DNA from: Hymenobacteraceae bacterium
GTDB lineage: Bacteria > Bacteroidota > Bacteroidia > Cytophagales > Hymenobacteraceae
NCBI GenBank assembly: GCA_022701825.1
Contig: JAKONR010000068.1
Coordinates: 1-46,184, forward strand
Direction of reading: 5' to 3'
Length of the DNA: 46,184 nucleotides
Made by a program: the position numbers and the translations under genes. Positions 17,044 through 25,701 of this stretch are shown here, piece by piece (the stretch's first letter is position 1; the number at the start of each line of letters is the position of its first letter). Under the pieces are notes generated by a model. It did not search any database and had not been told where the DNA came from. It saw nothing but the letters and a program-made list of their open reading frames with translations.

Positions 17044-18609
17044 TTAGCAAATCAAATCGTAGCGGAGCTTGGAGAAATGCCGGCCATCAAGCGGCAATTG
17101 GTCGCGCTGCTGCACGCGGCCCAGCAGCCCCGGCCCAAAGGCCGCTTCGGTGGCCGCCCGCAGGCCCTCGGCGGTCGTCATCCCCACAAAAAACACGTCG
17201 AACGCCGCGCCATCGGCGCGGGGCAGGGCCGCTACCTGGGCTACGCCGGGCAGGTGGCGCAGGTGGTGCTCAAGCTGGTAGTGCCCCACGCCGCGCACCG
17301 GCTGCGCCGCCCCGCGCCGGCCCGTGAGCCAGAGCTGCCCCGCCGCGTCGAAGTAGCCGAAGTCGCCGGTGGCGAGCCAGGTTTCGGGGCCATTTGGGGC
17401 AGCTACGTGCGGGCCGCGCACCAGTATCTCGCCGGCCTGGTAAGAGGGCAATTCGTCTTCAAGCGCAGCAAAAAACGCCGGCCCGCGCGCGGCCTGCGGG
17501 CGACCTTCTGCCGCAACTAGCTCCGGCCGCGCCGCTGGCTGCCACACGGGCCGCGGCTGGCGCAGGCTGATTTTCAGCCCCGCGTGCGGCTGGCCTACGC
17601 AGTAGCCGAGGCGTGGGTCGGGCGCTGGCCCGGCCACCGTGCGCACGGCAATCGGCTCGGCCTCCGAAGCGCCATAAATAACGTGGCAAGTGGCCCGCGG
17701 AAAACACCGCTGCACCGCCGCCAGCAGGCTTTCCGGCACTGGCGAGCCACCGATACCCAGCGCCCGCACCGCCGGAAAAACCGCCGGGTGCAGCTGCAAA
17801 TGCGCTACCAGCCGGGCGAAATAAAACACGTTGCCGGTCAGCGTTTCGACCCGCTCGGCGGCCAGCTGCGCTGCGATGCGGGCGGGGTCGAGCTGCGCCA
17901 GGCGGCCCAGCGGCAAATCGGGCACGATGCTGAGCGCGCCCACCGCCAGGTTGTGCAGGATGACGTTGGGAAAGAGCGGAAAATCGCGCTGCCCCGCCCA
18001 CGGCGGAAACTGCCGCCGCAGCGCCTCGTGCTGCGCCTGCAATACGCGGTGGCTGCGCCGCACCGCCGCCGGCCGCCCCGACGCCGAGCCCGAGCTGTGC
18101 GAAATCAAGGCGGGCTGCTCCAGGCTCACGGGCCGAAGCGTGGGCGTCGCCAGCGCCGGTGGGCGGGTAGTTGGGGTCGCTTCATAGTCAGCGGCGGCGG
18201 CGGCGGCCACGCAGCGGCAGCCCAGCAGCCGGCCCAGCCAGCCCAGCCGGCGCCGGGTGCCGGGCGCCACCACCGCCAGCCGAATGCCTTCGGCTTTCAG
18301 CAAGCGATAAATAACGCTGGCCGACGCGCCGGCCGGGGGCAGCACCGGCACCGCGCCCAGCCCCAGCACGGCCAGCAGCGCCGCCACCAGCTCGGGGCTG
18401 CCGGGGTGGGCCAGCAGCACGGGCGCGCCCACGGGCACCGGGCCGCTAGATTCCAGGGCCTGCTGCCAAGCCTGCACCCGCGCCAGCAGCGCCGCCCCGC
18501 TCACGCTGGCCGGGGCCGCGCCGGGCCGGGCGGCGGGCCAGCGCAGCACCTCCCGCGCCGGCTGGCGGCGCAGCTCGGCAAACAGGCGCTCGGCAAAGTT
18601 GGGGTGCAT
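17044..18609 (-). CDS. AMP-dependent synthetase/ligase family protein
   Basis: LISHSSGSASGRPAAVRRSH (P-loop-like A3), CHVIYGASEAEPIAV (A5), WLATGDFGYFDAAGQLWLTGR (A7/A8). Confidence 0.85.
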   Translation of the reverse strand: MHPNFAERLFAELRRQPAREVLRWPAARPGAAPASVSGAALLARVQAWQQALESSGPVPVGAPVLLAHPGSPELVAALLAVLGLGAVPVLPPAGASASVIYRLLKAEGIRLAVVAPGTRRRLGWLGRLLGCRCVAAAAAADYEATPTTRPPALATPTLRPVSLEQPALISHSSGSASGRPAAVRRSHRVLQAQHEALRRQFPPWAGQRDFPLFPNVILHNLAVGALSIVPDLPLGRLAQLDPARIAAQLAAERVETLTGNVFYFARLVAHLQLHPAVFPAVRALGIGGSPVPESLLAAVQRCFPRATCHVIYGASEAEPIAVRTVAGPAPDPRLGYCVGQPHAGLKISLRQPRPVWQPAARPELVAAEGRPQAARGPAFFAALEDELPSYQAGEILVRGPHVAAPNGPETWLATGDFGYFDAAGQLWLTGRRGAAQPVRGVGHYQLEHHLRHLPGVAQVAALPRADGAAFDVFFVGMTTAEGLRAATEAAFGPGLLGRVQQRDQLPLDGRHFSKLRYDLIC

Positions 18610-18888
18610 GAGTAGGGGAGCGGCCGGGCCGCCTAAGGGTTGCGTGAAGGATGCCCAAAGGTGTAGCGAGTGCCCAGCGCGCCGCCAGCGCTTTTTTGCG
18701 AAAAGCGGACTTTAGAACCAGCCGGTGGCTGGTAGATAGCAGCGGCTGGCGGCCGGTAAATGCAGCGGTTATAACTCGATTAATAAACTGAAATATAATT
18801 ACTTAATTGGTTTGGCGCTGGCTGCTATTTCGGGAGGTGAATTGCAGTAGTAATCAGACTTTTGACAGTAATTGCCAGCCCGTGAAAT

Positions 18889-19068
18889 GGGCTACGCGCC
18901 AGGTACCGCGTAGCGGCACCTGGCGCGTAGCCCCCCAAAAGGTGCCAACGGCAAGTGCCGCGTAGCGGTGCCAGTAAGCGTTGATTAGACGTTTCTGGCA
19001 CCGCTACGCGGCACGTTCTATGTAAGCCTGATTGAAGCGCTCTAAACCAAGCACCGCTACGCGGCGCC
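18889..19068. repeat. Cluster of palindromes sharing a GCACCGCTACGCGG core
   Basis: ggctacgcgccaggt/acctggcgcgtagcc; gtgccgcgtagcggtgccag/ctggcaccgctacgcggcac (20-bp perfect arms); further gcaccgctacgcggcgcc. Confidence 0.88.
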
Positions 19069-19127
19069 TAGTGCAAGTAGTTACTCCTAAGCACTAAGCC
19101 CAATCTCTGAGTACCAAGCACCAAGCA

Positions 19128-20426
19128 CTACCCCTTGCCTTGCAGCGCCTCCAGCGCGCGGCGGGTTTCGACCAGCTTGGTTACTTCGCTCACGAAGACG
19201 TTAATGCCGGCGGGCTGGCCCTTCTCTTCAAAGCGCTGGTAGAAGAAGGTGAAGTACGCATCGCGCAGCTCGCCGCTGCCGTCGCCTTTGTCGAGCCGGA
19301 TGAGGCGCTCGTGGCCCTGGTGGCTCTCGCCGGTTTGGTACACGCGGTCGAGGATGTCGATAACGCCCTGGCCCTTGATTTCGGGAAACACTTCTTCGGC
19401 CGTGCGGCCCACTATCTCGATGTGGCGGGCCAGGTCCACGAGGCCTTCGTTGGCAAACTCGAAGCGGTGCTCGGGGCCGCGCATGATGCCGATGCAGGCG
19501 GGCGCCTTCAGCAGCAGGCTGTACAGGGTTTGGCGCTGCTGCTGGGCCTGCTGGTAGTTGGCGTAGGCTTGCTCCGATAGGGCGGCCTGCTGCTCGTTGG
19601 TTTCGAGCAGCTCCTGCACCAGCAGCTTCTGGTCGTGGATGTCGGTGGCCCCGCCCACCCACATCGTGATGGTGCCCTCGTCGGCGCGGCGCGGGGCGGC
19701 GCGGGCCAGTATCCAGCGGTACTCGCCGTCGGCGCGGCGCAGGCGGTACTCGGCCTGAAACAGCTCGCCCGTGCGCAGGCGCTCGTGCCAGAGGTCGGCC
19801 ACCCGCGCCCGGTCGGCGGGGTGCAGGCTGGCCGTCCAGCTTTCGCCCAACTCCTCGGCCAAGGTGTGGCCCGTAAAGGCCAGCCAGCGCGGGTTGAAGT
19901 AGTCGGCCTGGCCCTCGGGCGTGGTCGTCCAGATGAGCACTGGCAGGTTTTCGAGGATAAATAGCGTGCGGGCCTGCTCGTCGGCCAGCTTCTGCTGGGC
20001 CTCGGCGGCGGCCTTGGCGGCACGCAGCTGCTCGGTCACGTTTTGGGTGCGCTGCAAGATGTATTGCAGCTGGCCATCGGCCCCGAGCACGGGGTAGTGC
20101 GTGGCCTGCCAGTAAAACTCCTCAAAGCCGCCGCCCTGCTCGGCGGGCCGCTCCAGGTCGTAGCGAATGAGCGGCATGGTGTGCGGCTCCAGGTGCTGGC
20201 GCACGTGCTCGTGCGACGCCTCCATGATATCGCCCTGGTTTTGGTCGACCGACGGAAAGGCCTCGAACAGCGGCCGGCCCACCACCTCTTCCCGCGCCTT
20301 GAGCGACACCGCTACGTGCTCGTCGGTATTGTCGAGGATAGTAGCGTCGGGCGCCATCAGCAGCAAAGCTGACGGTATGGAGCGGAATACGTGTTGATAA
20401 TCAACGGGCAGGGCAGAGGCAGGCAT
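19128..20426 (-). CDS. Multi-PAS-domain protein without a recognisable output domain
   Basis: PAS/PAC-like segments (WTTTPEGQADYFNPRWLAFTGHTLAEELGESWTASLHPADR; AEYRLRRADGEYRWILARAAPRRADEG; HRFEFANEGLVDLA); ends after TRRALEALQGKG. Confidence 0.82.
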   Translation of the reverse strand: MPASALPVDYQHVFRSIPSALLLMAPDATILDNTDEHVAVSLKAREEVVGRPLFEAFPSVDQNQGDIMEASHEHVRQHLEPHTMPLIRYDLERPAEQGGGFEEFYWQATHYPVLGADGQLQYILQRTQNVTEQLRAAKAAAEAQQKLADEQARTLFILENLPVLIWTTTPEGQADYFNPRWLAFTGHTLAEELGESWTASLHPADRARVADLWHERLRTGELFQAEYRLRRADGEYRWILARAAPRRADEGTITMWVGGATDIHDQKLLVQELLETNEQQAALSEQAYANYQQAQQQRQTLYSLLLKAPACIGIMRGPEHRFEFANEGLVDLARHIEIVGRTAEEVFPEIKGQGVIDILDRVYQTGESHQGHERLIRLDKGDGSGELRDAYFTFFYQRFEEKGQPAGINVFVSEVTKLVETRRALEALQGKG

Positions 20427-20629
20427 AACGGAGCAGGTTATCTAAAAGCGAAAGTACATCAGCACACCCGCACAAACGGAAAGTGCCCGGCCGCGTTGCG
20501 GCCCGCCGGCCGAGGGCCCGCGCCCGACGGTTCGGCGCCAGCTTTTGCCGGTTGGGTAGCTTTTAATTGAAGGCGGGCACCCCGGCCGGGCACCTTTGGG
20601 GCATCCAAACACCGCCAATGCCCGGCCCC

Positions 20630-22870
20630 ATGCATACGCCGCTCCTGCCCCTGCTGCTCGCCTTCGGTACCCTCGGTACCGCCGCCGCCCAACCTGCCAC
20701 CGCTGCCGTAGTGGCCCCCGCCGCCACCGGCCCCACCCACCTGCGCGGCACCGTGCTCGACGGGGCCGGCCGGCCGCTACCCGGTGTGAACGTATTCCTG
20801 AAAACGACTTTCGACGGCGCTACCACCGACTCGCTCGGGCGCTTTGCCTTCACCACCACGGCCAGCGGCACGCTGCCCTTGGTGTGCACGCTCATCGGCT
20901 ACGAAATGCAGGAAATGCCCCTGGCCCTGTCGGGCGGTAATTTGGACTTGCCGGCGCGCCGCCTGCGCGAAAGCCGTGCCTCGCTGGGCACGGTCAGCAT
21001 CGTGGCTGGCGCGTTTGAGGCCAGCGACGAAAAGCGCGCCGCCGCCCTCAAGCCGCTCGACATCCTGACGACGGCTGGTGCGATGGCCGACATCGCCAGC
21101 GCCCTCAACACGCTGCCCGGCACCACGCGGGTGGGGGAGGAGGGCAAGCTATTCGTGCGCGGCGGCGCGGCCAGCGAGACGCGCTACTACCTCGATGGCC
21201 TGCCCGTGCAAAGCTTTTATGGCGGGGCCACGGCCGGGGTGCCGGCGCGGGGCCGCTTTTCGCCCACCTTATTTAAGGGCACGATGTTCAGCACGGGCGG
21301 GTACTCGGCCGAATACGGCCAGGCCCTGAGCGCCGTGGTGGGGCTGAATTCGCTCGACCTCGACCCCGAAACGCAAACCGGCATTTCGCTGCTGAGCGTG
21401 GGCGGCAGCCTCGCGCGCACCAAGCGCTGGGACCGCACCTCGGCCAGCATCAGTGCCGACTACACCAACCTGGCGCCCTATTTTGGCCTCACCGCGCCCG
21501 CGCAGCGCTGGGAGCTGGCGCCCCGGCACCTGGGCGGCTCGCTGCGGCTGGCGCACCGCACCAGCCCGGCCGGGATGCTGAAACTGTACGCCACCTACGG
21601 CAGCCAAACGGTGGCCAGCCGCCAACCCGACCCCGAGGCCGCCTACGCCGCCAGTGGTCGCCTCACGGGGTTGCAGAATGAAAACTATTACCTCAACACC
21701 ACCTATCGCACCGCCCTGGTGCGCGGCTGGAGCCTAAATGCCGGCCTGGCGCTGGGCCGCGAGCGCAATGCCGTGCAGCCCGAGCCCCAGCAGCTAACCG
21801 AGCGGGAGCGCACCGCCACGGCCCGCTTGGTGCTCACCAACGACTCGGCCGCCACCTGGTTCAACCTCAAAGTAGGCGCCGAGGCCACCGCCCAGCGCTA
21901 CGACCTCAGCTACCGCGCTACTGCGGATGCGCCCGTGTACACGCCCGGCTTTGCGGAGCGGCGCACGGCCGTTTTTGCCGAGAGCGATATTAGTTTAAGC
22001 GCCCACCTCACGGCCCGCGCCGGGCTGCGGGGCGAGTATTCGGCGCTCCTGAACCAAGCCAATCTGGCCCCGCGCCTGGCCCTGGCCTGGCAGCTCGGCG
22101 GCGGGCAGCAAGTGTCGGCCGCCGGCGGGGTGTTCTACCAAAACCCCACCAACGACCTGCTGCGCGTGCAGCCCGCGCTGGGCTTCGAGCGGGCCACGCA
22201 CTACATCCTCAGCTACCAGTACCAAACCAGCGCCCGCACGCTGCGCGCCGAGCTGTACCGTAAGGACTACCGCGCCCTGGTGCGCTTCGACCGCTACAAT
22301 ACGCTGAACCCGGCCGCCTACGCCAACACCGGCGACGGCTACGCGCAGGGGGCCGACGTGTTTTTTCGCGACCGCTACCAGACCTTCAAAAAGGTTGACT
22401 TTTGGGTGAGCTACGGCCTGCTCGACACGCGCCGGCAGTACCGCGCCGACCTCGCGGCGGCCGCGCCCACGTTTGCGGCGGCCCACAATGTGAGCGTGGT
22501 GGGCAAGTATTGGTTTGCCAAGCTGCACCTGCAAGCCAGCGGCACCTATGCCTACGGCAGCCCCCGCGCCTACTACAACCCCAACCAGCCCGGCTACAAC
22601 CAGGCCCGCACGGCCAGCTACCAAAGCCTCGACCTGAGCCTGAGCTACCTCACGCACCTGGCCGGGCACTACACCATCGTGCACCTGGCCATGAGCAACG
22701 TGCTCGGCCGCGACAACACCTACGGCCAGCGCTACGCCGCCCTGCCCGATGCCGCCGGCCACTACGCCAGCGTGCCCGTGCGCTCGCTCGTGCCCCAGAT
22801 GGCCGTGGCCGCGCTGCTCATTTCTATCAACAAGAAAACGCCCGGCGACACCTCCGTAGCGCCTGATTAG
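20630..22870 (+). CDS. TonB-dependent receptor with carboxypeptidase-like regulatory N-terminal domain
   Basis: Signal peptide MHTPLLPLLLAFGTLGTAAAQ; LRGTVLDGAGRPLPGVNVFLKTTFDGATTDSLGRFAF; plug LFVRGGAASETRYYLDGLPVQ; C-terminal barrel. Confidence 0.88.
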   Translation: MHTPLLPLLLAFGTLGTAAAQPATAAVVAPAATGPTHLRGTVLDGAGRPLPGVNVFLKTTFDGATTDSLGRFAFTTTASGTLPLVCTLIGYEMQEMPLALSGGNLDLPARRLRESRASLGTVSIVAGAFEASDEKRAAALKPLDILTTAGAMADIASALNTLPGTTRVGEEGKLFVRGGAASETRYYLDGLPVQSFYGGATAGVPARGRFSPTLFKGTMFSTGGYSAEYGQALSAVVGLNSLDLDPETQTGISLLSVGGSLARTKRWDRTSASISADYTNLAPYFGLTAPAQRWELAPRHLGGSLRLAHRTSPAGMLKLYATYGSQTVASRQPDPEAAYAASGRLTGLQNENYYLNTTYRTALVRGWSLNAGLALGRERNAVQPEPQQLTERERTATARLVLTNDSAATWFNLKVGAEATAQRYDLSYRATADAPVYTPGFAERRTAVFAESDISLSAHLTARAGLRGEYSALLNQANLAPRLALAWQLGGGQQVSAAGGVFYQNPTNDLLRVQPALGFERATHYILSYQYQTSARTLRAELYRKDYRALVRFDRYNTLNPAAYANTGDGYAQGADVFFRDRYQTFKKVDFWVSYGLLDTRRQYRADLAAAAPTFAAAHNVSVVGKYWFAKLHLQASGTYAYGSPRAYYNPNQPGYNQARTASYQSLDLSLSYLTHLAGHYTIVHLAMSNVLGRDNTYGQRYAALPDAAGHYASVPVRSLVPQMAVAALLISINKKTPGDTSVAPD

Positions 22871-22890
22871 GGATAGTGCGCTGTACTGGC

Positions 22891-23155
22891 CTGTACTGGC
22901 GCGAGTTTAGCGCAGCGTAACTCGTGCCGGCCATGACGTGGAGGCTGCGCCTCCGTTGCCGCAACGCGGCAAGCGGACGGCTAGTTAAGCCAGAAAAATA
23001 ACCTGGGTAAGTGGTTTTATAAGCTTTTGCCGCTGGGGCTGCTACGTTAATTTCTGGCCCACCGGCCGCTGGCTTGCCGCTGCGCAGCAGTGGAGGCGCA
23101 GCCTCCACGTTATGGCCGGCACGAGTTACGCTGCGCTAAACTCGCGCCAGTACAG
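22891..23155. repeat. About 265-bp MITE-like element with about 65-bp terminal inverted repeats
   Basis: ctgtactggcgcgagtttagcgcagcgtaactcgtgccggccatgacgtggaggctgcgcctcc versus ggaggcgcagcctccacgttatggccggcacgagttacgctgcgctaaactcgcgccagtacag; both arms encode MAGTSYAALNSRQYRP. Confidence 0.85.
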
Positions 23156-23178
23156 GCCGCGGCGGGGCTGCCCAAAGG

Positions 23179-23379
23179 CTACTTGCGGGCCGGGTTTTTG
23201 GCTACGCGCTGGCTGTCGCCCACGGTCCAGTAGGCCAGCATGCCCCAAAAATTCATGGCCGAAACCAGCCACCGCCGCTTGGTATAGCGCCCGCTAAAGT
23301 CGCCGGTGTGAATGCGGTAGAGGGTAAACAGCCAGCCCAAAACCGACAGGATGGCGACGAGTAGCAGCAGCATTTCCAT
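23179..23379 (-). CDS. Small membrane protein (66 aa)
   Basis: MEMLLLLVAILSVLGWLFTLYRIHTGDFSGRYTKRRWLVSAMNFWGMLAYWTVGDSQRVAKNPARK; two hydrophobic segments. Confidence 0.6.
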   Translation of the reverse strand: MEMLLLLVAILSVLGWLFTLYRIHTGDFSGRYTKRRWLVSAMNFWGMLAYWTVGDSQRVAKNPARK

Positions 23380-23685
23380 AGCGCGGTAGCTTTTGATTAG
23401 GTATGGCAACACCCGTGTGCCCCAGGCTCCTAAGCTACGGCGAATATAACCGGCTGTTGCGCCAAGCCAACTGAGCTGGCCGCCGCCTGAAACCCACCTG
23501 CTTGGCGCGTTTGGTAAGCACTCCCCGCCAGAGCCCGCCCGCAGGTCCCACGCATTTTCTGACGCTTCATCCGCTCCAAACGACGCTTCGGTAACCGCCA
23601 TTTTCGGCGCCCTGCCCGGCCCGCCACCTTTGACTCAACAAACAGCCAGCTTCCTAACCCCCTCACCTTATCACCCCAAAAAGCC

Positions 23686-24387
23686 ATGAAAAAGTCCTTC
23701 TTCACCCTCGCCCTCGCCGCCCTCAGCCTCGCCGCCGCCGCCCAAACCACGCCCGCCGCCAGCGTGCCCAAAACTGCTGCCGCCGCGCCCGCCGGCTACG
23801 CCGACTTGCTCGGGGCCACCATCAAAGAAGTGATGAGCACCGGCGATGCGGCCGAGCTCAAAGCCTTGGCTGCCAAAATGGAGCGCGCTGCCACCGTGGC
23901 CCCGGCCGACTGGCTGCCCCGCTACTACCAGGCCTACGCGCTGCTCATCAATGTCTTCCAAAGCAAGGAAGACGGCGACGCCAAAGACGCCACCCTCGAC
24001 CAGGCCGAAGCTGCCCTGGCCAAAGCCCGCCAGCTCAAGGGCGACGAGTCGGAGCTGCTAACGCTGCAAGCCTACATCTACCAGGCGCGGCTCGGGGTGT
24101 CGCCCATGCTGCGCAGCATGAAATACTCGCGCCTGGTGACCGAAACCGTGGCCCAGGCCAAGGCCCTGAATCCCGCCAATCCGCGGCCCTACCTGGTGGG
24201 CGCCAACAACGTGTACTACACGCCCAGCGTGTTTGGCGGCGGGGCCGAGGCGGCCAAGCCGTTGTATGAGGAAGCCAAAGCCAAATTCGCGGCTTTCAAG
24301 CCCGCCAGCGCGTTGGTGCCCAGCTGGGGCGAGCGCCAGCTGCTGGGCCGCCTCAAGCAGTACGAGGTGGCTACGGCCACCAAGTAG
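23686..24387 (+). CDS. Secreted TPR-like hypothetical protein
   Basis: Signal peptide MKKSFFTLALAALSLAAAAQ; helical body; upstream cacctttgac. Confidence 0.75.
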   Translation: MKKSFFTLALAALSLAAAAQTTPAASVPKTAAAAPAGYADLLGATIKEVMSTGDAAELKALAAKMERAATVAPADWLPRYYQAYALLINVFQSKEDGDAKDATLDQAEAALAKARQLKGDESELLTLQAYIYQARLGVSPMLRSMKYSRLVTETVAQAKALNPANPRPYLVGANNVYYTPSVFGGGAEAAKPLYEEAKAKFAAFKPASALVPSWGERQLLGRLKQYEVATATK

Positions 24388-24465
24388 CCCGCTACACCCG
24401 CCAGCTGGGCGCCAAGTCGGAAGCGGCCATGGCAAACCAAAAACCACGCACTAGCGGCTACTTTT

Positions 24466-25614
24466 ATGGCTTTCTCGCTTTCATCACGTGTTGTGTCTGT
24501 GCCTGCTTCTTCCGCGTCGCCGGTGCCCGTAGCGGCCCCTTCTGCCCCCAAGCCCGCCCCGCTGGGCGCGCACCGTATGCAGGTGCGGGCACTGTGGCGG
24601 CAAGTGGCGGGGCTGGTCATCGTGTGCCCGCTAATCGCGCTGTTTTATTCGCCGCCGCCCTGGCAAGACCCCAAGGGCTACGCTATTTCGCTGGCGTATT
24701 CCTACTGCTACTTCATCGGCTTGTGGCTGGCCAATGGCTACACCGCCAGCCTGCTCAACTTCCGGGTGGGCTGGGACAAGCACCCCCTGCGGCGGCTGGT
24801 GCTGACGGTGGGCATTTCGTTTCTGGCCTCGCTGGTGGTGATAGTGGGCGTGAGCGAGGGCTTCGCGGTGCTGCTCTGGCACCGGCCGCTGGGCTCCACG
24901 CTTCGGCACAACTTCGTGGCGCAGGCGGCCTTTCCGCTGCTGTTCACGGTCGTTATCTCCTTGTTTTTGCACTCGCGCTCGTTTCTGCTCGCCTGGCGCG
25001 AAGCCACGGTGCGCGCCGAGCGCCTCGAAAAAGAATCGGCCGTGGCCCGCCTCGACTCGCTGCGCCGGCAGGTAGACCCGCACTTTTTGTTCAATTCGCT
25101 GAACGCCCTCACCAGCCTCGTGGAGGAGCACGACCCGGCGCGGGCGGTGCGCTTCATCCGGCAGCTCAGCCAGGTATACCGCTACGTGCTCGACAGCCAA
25201 AGCCAGGAGCTGGTGCCCCTGGCCGACGAATTGCAGTTTACCGAGTCGTACATCTTCCTCCAAAAAACCCGCCTCGACGAGGCCCTGCAGGTAGACTTGG
25301 CGCTGCCGCCCGCCGCCCAACTCACCAGCTTCTACCTGCCGCCGCTGGCCTTGCAGCTGCTGCTCGAAAACGCCCTCAAGCACAACACCGCCTACCAGGC
25401 CGACCCCCTGCGCCTGCACGTGGTGGTCGATGCCGAGGCCCGCACCCTCACGGTGCGCAACACCCTGCGCCCGCGCCGCCTGGCCGCCGAGGAAACCTCG
25501 GGCCGGGGCCTGGCCAACCTGCGCGCCCGCTACGGTTTTTTGACTAATCGGGCGCTGGAAGCCGGGCCGGTAGGACAGGAATTCGTCGTAACGTTGCCGC
25601 TGCTCGAATTGTAG
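24466..25614 (+). CDS. LytS/YehU-type sensor histidine kinase
   Basis: LRRQVDPHFLFNSLNALTSLVEEHDPARAVRFIRQLSQVYRYVLDS; LLENALKHN; GRGLANLRARYGFL. Confidence 0.92.
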   Translation: MAFSLSSRVVSVPASSASPVPVAAPSAPKPAPLGAHRMQVRALWRQVAGLVIVCPLIALFYSPPPWQDPKGYAISLAYSYCYFIGLWLANGYTASLLNFRVGWDKHPLRRLVLTVGISFLASLVVIVGVSEGFAVLLWHRPLGSTLRHNFVAQAAFPLLFTVVISLFLHSRSFLLAWREATVRAERLEKESAVARLDSLRRQVDPHFLFNSLNALTSLVEEHDPARAVRFIRQLSQVYRYVLDSQSQELVPLADELQFTESYIFLQKTRLDEALQVDLALPPAAQLTSFYLPPLALQLLLENALKHNTAYQADPLRLHVVVDAEARTLTVRNTLRPRRLAAEETSGRGLANLRARYGFLTNRALEAGPVGQEFVVTLPLLEL

Positions 25615-25691
25615 GGTAAGCTTTAGCTTGCCATGCGCAAGGTTTACATTTTTCCGGGTTGCGGATGCTAGCAAGCTGAAGCTTACCCTAC
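25611..25691. repeat. Palindromic repeat, family A copy 3
   Basis: gtagggtaagctttagcttgc ... gcaagctgaagcttaccctac. Confidence 0.9.
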
Positions 25692-25701
25692 ATGCCTCCC
25701 C

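Noticed and set aside
17584-18615. 343-aa plus-strand ORF
   Set aside because: Antisense to the AMP-ligase; Arg/His/Gln-rich artefact.
18889-19068. CRISPR array
   Set aside because: Units are few, inverted rather than regularly spaced direct repeats, and no cas genes are present.
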